DNA of 10,308 bases from an uncultured Eubacteriales bacterium (GTDB lineage Bacteria > Bacillota > Clostridia > Oscillospirales > CAG-272). The position numbers and the translations under genes were made by a program. The notes under the pieces were generated by a model, which had not been told where the DNA came from, ran no database searches, and saw only the letters and a list, made by a program, of their open reading frames with translations. This document shows positions 6,495 through 10,308 of the stretch, piece after piece (position 1 is the stretch's first letter; each line of letters starts with the position of its first letter). The stretch lies in NCBI GenBank assembly GCA_934489945.1, contig CAKSSY010000066.1, forward strand, positions 1-10,308, given 5' to 3'.

Positions 6495-6528
6495 AATACT
6501 GCAATTTATACGAAAGAAGAAAAGAACA

Positions 6529-7323
6529 TTGGAGACATTACTGCAAAAAAAAGGATTTTTATGCGACATGGACGGCGTGCTGTATCATGGCAACCGCCTG
6601 TTGCCTGGCGTGAAAGAATTTGTAAACTGGCTGAAAACAAGTGGGAAAAGCTACCTGTTTTTAACCAATTCCAGTCATTATACACCGCGTGAGCTTCACC
6701 AAAAACTGGAACGAATGGGACTTGATGTAGACGAGTCACACTTCTACACCAGTGCCCTTGCTACGGCACAGTTTTTGAAAAATCAGGCACCCGGTTGCAG
6801 TGCCTATGTTGTAGGAGCACATGGACTGCAAAATGCACTTTATGATGTCGGAATCACAATCAATGATGTCAACCCCGACTATGTTGTGATCGGAGAGACC
6901 AACAGTTACAATCTGGAAATGATTACTGCCGCAATCCGCCACGTCAACAACGGGGCAAAGCTGATCGGCACCAACTACGACCTTACAGGACCATCCGAAA
7001 CCGGCATTATCCCTGCCTGCCGTGCTCTGCTTGCTCCCATTGAGCTTGCAACCGGGAAACAGGCGTATTACGTAGGCAAACCGAACCCGCTGATGATGCG
7101 GACGGGTCTGAAACTTCTCGGAGTCCATTCGGAAGATACCGCCATGATCGGCGACCGCATGGATACCGACATTGTAGCGGGAATCGAATCGGGTCTTGAC
7201 ACTGTTCTGGTGCTTTCCGGTGTCACCTCGCCGGAAGAGTGTCGGAAATTCCCCTATCGCCCGCGTCTGATTCTTAACGGAGTAGGAGATATTGCCGCCG
7301 CCGCGAAACAACAAGAAAATTGA
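6529..7323 (+). CDS. HAD-superfamily phosphatase, NagD/HAD-IIA type
   Basis: Predicted cytoplasmic phosphohydrolase using an aspartyl-phosphate intermediate and Mg2+. The 264-residue protein has all four HAD motifs: DMDG (13-16, nucleophile Asp13 and acid/base Asp15), TNSS (46-49), Lys184 in VGKPNP, and GDRMDTDI (208-215) with acidic metal ligands. The large region between motifs II and III (about 60-175) is the C2-type cap of the NagD/AraL/p-nitrophenylphosphatase group. The start is TTG 6529: the first in-frame ATG falls inside the DMDG motif, and an ATG at 6561 is out of frame. The Shine-Dalgarno is only A/G-rich (AGAAGAAAAG). Members act on sugar phosphates, nucleotides or pyridoxal phosphate, so the substrate cannot be assigned. 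It is monocistronic, ending in a terminator 8 nt downstream. Confidence 0.92.
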   Translation: METLLQKKGFLCDMDGVLYHGNRLLPGVKEFVNWLKTSGKSYLFLTNSSHYTPRELHQKLERMGLDVDESHFYTSALATAQFLKNQAPGCSAYVVGAHGLQNALYDVGITINDVNPDYVVIGETNSYNLEMITAAIRHVNNGAKLIGTNYDLTGPSETGIIPACRALLAPIELATGKQAYYVGKPNPLMMRTGLKLLGVHSEDTAMIGDRMDTDIVAGIESGLDTVLVLSGVTSPEECRKFPYRPRLILNGVGDIAAAAKQQEN

Positions 7324-7331
7324 AATACACA

Positions 7332-7374
7332 AAAAAATCACCTCTGCAGCCAAAAAACGCAGAGGTGATTTTTT
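7332..7374. terminator. Bidirectional intrinsic terminator
   Basis: A 16-bp stem, AAAAAATCACCTCTGC (7332-7347) with GCAGAGGTGATTTTTT (7359-7374), encloses an 11-nt loop. On the + strand it ends in T6 right after the HAD gene; on the - strand the A run 7331-7337 becomes T7 and can end transcription of the exchanger operon 186 nt after its stop. Confidence 0.92.
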
Positions 7375-7510
7375 GTAAAAAAGAATTCAACGAAAATCAA
7401 AAGAGAATATATGAATTTTGCCCATATCCGCACTGTCCTCGGAGAACCAGCGGGAAATCGGAGGCAACCTCACGATCCATACGAAAATCCGCACCCGTAA
7501 AGGAGTTAAA

Positions 7511-7600
7511 ATGCTGTCGCTCAAGCAATCGGGTAAAAATCTCCGTTTTCATCCTTCATTCAGACTGCAAATTGAGAAACGCAAAATGCGGCATAGATGA
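7511..7600 (+). CDS. Possible small basic ORF (29 aa), doubtful
   Basis: ATG 7511 is preceded by an excellent Shine-Dalgarno AAAGGAG (7499-7505) with 5-nt spacing and opens a 29-codon frame rich in Lys and Arg (starts MLSLKQSGKNLRF, ends RKMRHR). The last 41 nt run antisense through the 3' end of the exchanger gene. I see no promoter and recognise no family. The frame could be chance; the ribosome binding site is its only support. The rest of the 7375-7559 gap holds nothing else I can name. Confidence 0.2.
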   Translation: MLSLKQSGKNLRFHPSFRLQIEKRKMRHR

Positions 7601-8531
7601 CAAGCAAAACAATCCCCTGCCAACGAGACAATTTTCCGCGAATCAGCGTGGGAACCGTCAGAATCGCCATCACACCGATCATAACGGGCATGTCCACCAA
7701 AAGAGAGGCGTTGACCCCGGCAATCGTGCGTTCTGCCGGAATTGTGAACGGAGAGAGCACTGTCGAAACACCGCTGACCAACACTAAATTGAAAAGGTTC
7801 GCGCCAATGATGTTGCCAAGCGACAAAGAACCGTGTCCTTTGACAAGCGAAGTAATCGCCGTAACCAATTCGGGAAGTGAAGTTCCGAGTGCCACAAAAG
7901 TCAGAGCAATGACCGACTCCGGAACGCCGAGTTCCTGAGCAATTTTAGTTCCGTTGTCCACTAAAAGTCGTGCTCCGACCGCAATTAAAGCCGCTCCGAT
8001 AATCAGAAGAACAATATTTTTCGGCGTGGAATTTCCGCAACTTTCCGAATCCTCACCGGTATCTGCGACAACAGCAGGATTCTTTTTGGTCTGAAGAATC
8101 GTCACTGCCATATAGGCAACAAATCCCGCCAACAGGATACAACCGACCAAACGGCTGAATTGTCCCGTAATGTACGCTACCGCCATATAGAAAACCGCAG
8201 CACCGAAAAAGAAGAATACCGGTGTACGGAAACTCTTGCGATCAACAGGAGTGGGACGAATCGCCACCGTGAGTGCCGCAATCAGTGCTGTATTGCAGAT
8301 AACGGAACCGACTGCGTTGCCGTAGGCAATTTCACCATGTCCGATGACAGCCGAAGTTGCCGAAACCATAACCTCCGGGAGTGTGGTTCCGATTGAAACG
8401 ACTGTAGCTCCAATCAGGATTTCGGGAATGTGAAAACGGTGAGCAATTCCCGTCGCACCATCCACAAACCAGTCGCCGCCCTTAATCAAGAGAACCAGAC
8501 CGACAACAAACAACAAAATCGAAACAAACAT
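7560..8531 (-). CDS. CaCA-family cation exchanger (YrbG-like)
   Basis: Integral membrane antiporter of the Ca2+/cation antiporter superfamily; members swap Ca2+ or another divalent cation for Na+ or H+. The 323-residue protein has two inverted alpha repeats, each with the ion-binding signature: GTTLPE (48-53) followed by GNAVGSVICN (71-80), and GTSLPE (216-221) followed by GNIIGANLFN (239-248). About ten hydrophobic helices surround a hydrophilic central loop (about 148-171, TKKNPAVVADTGEDSES). AAGGAGAG (8543-8536) precedes ATG 8531 and overlaps the mntP stop; the two genes are 10 nt apart, so they are surely cotranscribed. Being downstream of a Mn2+ riboswitch and mntP, this exchanger may export Mn2+ or help balance Mn2+/Ca2+; that is inference. 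Confidence 0.93.
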   Translation of the reverse strand: MFVSILLFVVGLVLLIKGGDWFVDGATGIAHRFHIPEILIGATVVSIGTTLPEVMVSATSAVIGHGEIAYGNAVGSVICNTALIAALTVAIRPTPVDRKSFRTPVFFFFGAAVFYMAVAYITGQFSRLVGCILLAGFVAYMAVTILQTKKNPAVVADTGEDSESCGNSTPKNIVLLIIGAALIAVGARLLVDNGTKIAQELGVPESVIALTFVALGTSLPELVTAITSLVKGHGSLSLGNIIGANLFNLVLVSGVSTVLSPFTIPAERTIAGVNASLLVDMPVMIGVMAILTVPTLIRGKLSRWQGIVLLVIYAAFCVSQFAV

Positions 8532-8541
8532 TTTTCTCTCC

Positions 8542-9135
8542 TTATTTTAATACTCCACTCAGAAAAATTTCAATTCCGATGGCAATCAGAATCACACCTC
8601 CGAGAATGGATGCCTTTCCCGCCAATGCAACCCCGAACTTCTTCCCGATCGCGATGCCGGAGAAACAAACAAGAAAAGTTACCGTAGCAATAATAAGCGA
8701 GCAAATCAGTGCCATAAGCCAACCGTATTCGGAAATTGTGAATCCGACGGAAAGCGCGTCGATGGAGGTAGCAACCCCTTGCACAAGAAGTGCACTCAGA
8801 CCGATGCCGATTTTTTCCTCTGACTCGGTTGAATTTCTGTTGCGAATTTCCTCAATCAGCATTTTCCCGCCGATGTAGCCAAGTAAAAGGAGAGCAATCC
8901 AAGGAATCAACTTTTCAAAAGCCGAAAAATACTGTACCACCGTATGAACGCAAACCCACCCCGTCATCGGCATAAGTGCCTGAAATGCGGCAAATACGCC
9001 CGCAATCGCACACATTTTTCCGATTTGCATTTTCGGTTCCCCAAGACCGTTCGCCATAGAAACCGAAAAAGCATCCATCGCAAGTCCGAGCCCAAGCAAA
9101 ACACTGTTGATTGCAAAAGCAAAACTCCACTCCAT
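8542..9135 (-). CDS. mntP: Manganese efflux pump MntP
   Basis: Small membrane exporter that removes excess Mn2+. The 197-residue protein has about six transmembrane helices in two related halves, each with the acidic family motif: MDAFSVSMANG (20-30) and SIDALSVGFT (124-133), plus EEIRNR (95-100) in a cytoplasmic loop. Length is typical of the family. ATG 9135 is chosen because GGGAGGA (9148-9142) lies 6 nt upstream and homologues start just before the first helix; an upstream in-frame ATG at 9231 falls inside the riboswitch and would add 32 residues unlike the family. The leader carries a yybP-ykoY riboswitch, the known Mn2+ sensor that often controls mntP. The exchanger gene follows 10 nt downstream. 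Confidence 0.94.
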   Translation of the reverse strand: MEWSFAFAINSVLLGLGLAMDAFSVSMANGLGEPKMQIGKMCAIAGVFAAFQALMPMTGWVCVHTVVQYFSAFEKLIPWIALLLLGYIGGKMLIEEIRNRNSTESEEKIGIGLSALLVQGVATSIDALSVGFTISEYGWLMALICSLIIATVTFLVCFSGIAIGKKFGVALAGKASILGGVILIAIGIEIFLSGVLK

Positions 9136-9169
9136 AAATTGTCCTCCCAAAACAAAATGCTCCACATAT

Positions 9170-9232
9170 GGATTTGACCATACATGAAGCACCGCAAATG
9201 CAAATCCCCATGTATCGCCTTCATCGTACATG
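9170..9232 (-). promoter_or_regulatory. Expression platform of the mntP riboswitch
   Basis: Three mutually complementary arms follow the aptamer: A CATGTA (9232-9227), B ATACATG (9215-9209) and C CATGTAT (9186-9180). B can pair with A or with C. Arm A overlaps the 3' strand of P1, so Mn2+-stabilised P1 would free B to pair with C. A further pair GGATTTG (9207-9201) / CAAATCC (9176-9170) is incompatible with a nested B-C stem. No T tract follows, so control may act on translation; how the mntP ribosome binding site (9148-9142) becomes exposed is not clear from inspection. Confidence 0.6.
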
Positions 9233-9315
9233 AGTCTCGCAAATTAAAACTAACCAGACCGTAACGGTCAGTATGTTGGCTTGTTACGGCAGAGCCGCTT
9301 GCTACTCCCTCACAG
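9229..9315 (-). ncRNA. yybP-ykoY manganese riboswitch aptamer
   Basis: The transcript contains the two hallmark conserved segments of this riboswitch class: GGGAGTAGC at 9309-9301 and GCGAGAC at 9240-9234. TGTGAG (9314-9309) and CTCATG (9234-9229) can close the P1 stem, with two G-U pairs. Between them lie a CGGC-TCT-GCCG hairpin, the stretch AACATACTG, and a GACCG-TTA-CGGTC hairpin. The class binds Mn2+ at the junction of its two legs and usually turns on Mn2+ efflux genes. Its position, starting about 13-18 nt after the -10 of a consensus promoter and before mntP, is exactly as known for the family. Boundaries are by eye. Confidence 0.88.
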
Positions 9316-9327
9316 AAATATAACGAT

Positions 9328-9356
9328 ATTGTAGCATGTCCGCTGCATTTTGTCAA
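9328..9356 (-). promoter_or_regulatory. Sigma-A-type promoter of the mntP operon
   Basis: Reading the - strand, TTGACA (9356-9351) and TACAAT (9333-9328) are separated by the ideal 17 nt. Transcription should begin near 9321, just before the riboswitch. A 12-bp tandem repeat and a TTTTGCAT element lie immediately upstream (9359-9394). Confidence 0.88.
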
Positions 9357-9370
9357 GGGAATTTTGCATA

Positions 9371-9394
9371 TTTAACATCCATTTTAACATCTAT
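9371..9394. repeat. 12-bp tandem direct repeat upstream of the mntP promoter
   Basis: TTTAACATCCAT (9371-9382) is followed directly by TTTAACATCTAT (9383-9394), differing at one position. It ends 15 bp upstream of the mntP -35 element. One repeat per near-helical turn (12 bp) could be a double binding site for a regulator, but the region is AT-rich and chance is possible. Confidence 0.5.
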
Positions 9395-9483
9395 ATTCAA
9401 AATCAAGACGGCGAATCACTATCGAAAGGTCAAGTTCACCGAATTCGCCTCCTATTCCGCACGGCGGTTGAGTTTTCCGAAAA

Positions 9484-9511
9484 GGGTTGCCGCGCTTTCG
9501 CGCGGCAACCC
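9484..9511 (-). terminator. Intrinsic terminator of the glycoside hydrolase gene
   Basis: A perfect 12-bp GC-rich stem (9484-9495 with 9500-9511; GGGTTGCCGCGC) has a 4-nt loop and, on the - strand, is followed by TTTTCGG. It lies 35 nt after the stop codon of the hydrolase gene. Confidence 0.88.
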
Positions 9512-9545
9512 GAAATCGTAAAGATTTTCTGTTTTCCGGTTGCGA

Positions 9546-10308
9546 TTACTCGCCGAAGAAACGAATCAGATCCAACAGATTATCACTGATACGCTTCATG
9601 GAAGTCATCATTTCCGTATACGGCTCCATGTGGTTATCATAAATGCCCTTGTTATGGCTGAGATTGGAGCTGTCGGTTTCGCCAAAATAGATTTTGGTCA
9701 TAGCCACTTGGCTTCCGCTGACTACCTCACCGGTCTGAATGTTTGTATACATCAACTCCGTTGCCTTGGGCGACGAGGAAAGAAGATACTGATTTCCCTC
9801 TCCGTCGGCATAAACGCTCTGGTCGTTGTCACGGAAGCGGTAAAGTACCCAACCCACGCAGTTGTTGGACTCCAGAAGATTGAGAACATAGCTCTCATAG
9901 GAGTTTGCACGTTGTTGCTGAGTCTGCACGAGCCAGCAGGCGGTGTCGGTATAGTTGCCGAGAGTATGTCCGTTCATATCTACAGATTCCTTCGCACGAA
10001 CGCCGAATTCGGTTACGATGAAAGGAAGTCCCGTATACTTATGCATAGCCTCAATCACACGATTGATCTCGGTATAGTTCTGACGACCATACATATTGAC
10101 CGTCATCAGATCCGCATACTGACCGAGCGCGCGCAGATAGCCTTCCTTGTCCTTGGTCGGAGTATGGGAACGGGTACCGATGTACATATGATTGGGGTCA
10201 TACTTCCGGATGGCGGAAGAAACGATCTTAAAGTAGTTATTATAAACAAAAGCAAGGAATTCCTGAGAGAGTTCGGGTGTAATATCATCCAGCGAGGGAT
10301 TGACCTTT
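9546..10308 (-). CDS. Glycoside hydrolase, clan GH-A-like, C-terminal part (5' end outside window)
   Basis: Partial gene: the frame is open to the window edge and ends at TAA 9548-9546, giving 253 codons in view. The visible part resembles the second half of a TIM-barrel glycosidase. It reads an AIRKYDPNHMYIGTR strand (about residues 33-46 of the fragment), then DLMTVNMYG (about 66-74), then LPFIVTEFGVRAK where Glu100 (codon 10010-10008) fits the catalytic nucleophile, then GWVLYRFRDND (about 152-162), and a terminal NKGIYDNHMEPYTEMM segment as in agarase/beta-galactosidase-like enzymes. The acid/base residue and any signal peptide would be upstream, outside the window. Substrate and GH family number cannot be fixed from this part; GH50/GH86-like agarase relatives are one possibility. 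A terminator follows 35 nt downstream. Confidence 0.8.
   Translation of the reverse strand, partial: KVNPSLDDITPELSQEFLAFVYNNYFKIVSSAIRKYDPNHMYIGTRSHTPTKDKEGYLRALGQYADLMTVNMYGRQNYTEINRVIEAMHKYTGLPFIVTEFGVRAKESVDMNGHTLGNYTDTACWLVQTQQQRANSYESYVLNLLESNNCVGWVLYRFRDNDQSVYADGEGNQYLLSSSPKATELMYTNIQTGEVVSGSQVAMTKIYFGETDSSNLSHNKGIYDNHMEPYTEMMTSMKRISDNLLDLIRFFGE

Noticed and set aside
9136..9231. ATG 9231 as the mntP start
   Set aside because: It lies inside the riboswitch GAGAC/P1 region and has no suitable ribosome binding site, whereas ATG 9135 has GGGAGGA.
1..10308. CRISPR arrays, insertion sequences, phage genes, att sites
   Set aside because: No spaced repeat arrays, transposase or integrase motifs, or terminal inverted repeats were seen on reading both strands.

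Overview
The window looks like chromosomal DNA of a Gram-positive, low-to-mid GC Clostridia-type bacterium (Firmicutes), possibly an uncultured Oscillospirales/Ruminococcaceae gut relative. The support is the conserved rpmH-rnpA-yidD-yidC-jag cluster, strong AGGAGG-type ribosome binding sites, sigma-A-type promoters, intrinsic hairpin terminators, lipoprotein YidC, a yybP-ykoY riboswitch and saccharolytic genes. The lineage assignment is inference; there is no marker here for species-level placement.

Left part, + strand (159-4512). A thioredoxin-reductase-like flavoprotein is followed by the rpmH promoter and the block rpmH (L34, 44 aa), rnpA (RNase P protein), yidD, yidC and jag/khpB. rnpA and yidD overlap by 4 nt; yidC and jag are 19 nt apart. 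The block makes ribosome and tRNA-processing parts plus the membrane-insertion machinery. In many Firmicutes it continues into mnmE-mnmG-rsmG and lies beside dnaA. Here neither is present: two strong hairpins close it after jag, and a convergent gene follows. The flavoprotein keeps the CxxC and FAD motifs but lacks the arginines that normally bind the NADPH phosphate.

Middle part (4676-7374). A solute-binding lipoprotein (- strand) and a NagD-like HAD phosphatase (+ strand, TTG start) are divergent across a 308-bp gap holding a promoter for each. No permease or ATPase genes accompany the binding protein inside the window. A bidirectional terminator follows the HAD gene.

Right part, - strand (7560-9360). 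A consensus promoter, a yybP-ykoY (Mn2+-sensing) riboswitch, mntP (Mn2+ exporter) and a CaCA-family cation/H+ or cation/Na+ exchanger form an apparent manganese-responsive operon. The leader holds competing complementary arms that could act as the switch. Further right, the 3' part of a glycoside hydrolase (- strand) runs off the window edge and ends at its own terminator.

Most of the window is housekeeping or well-known families, and I see no clear new multi-gene system. The most useful leads are the atypical pyridine-nucleotide site of the thioredoxin reductase, the riboswitch-controlled CaCA exchanger with the architecture of its leader, the hairpin plus 12-codon micro-ORF before yidC, and the glutamate at the usual basic position in the YidC groove.
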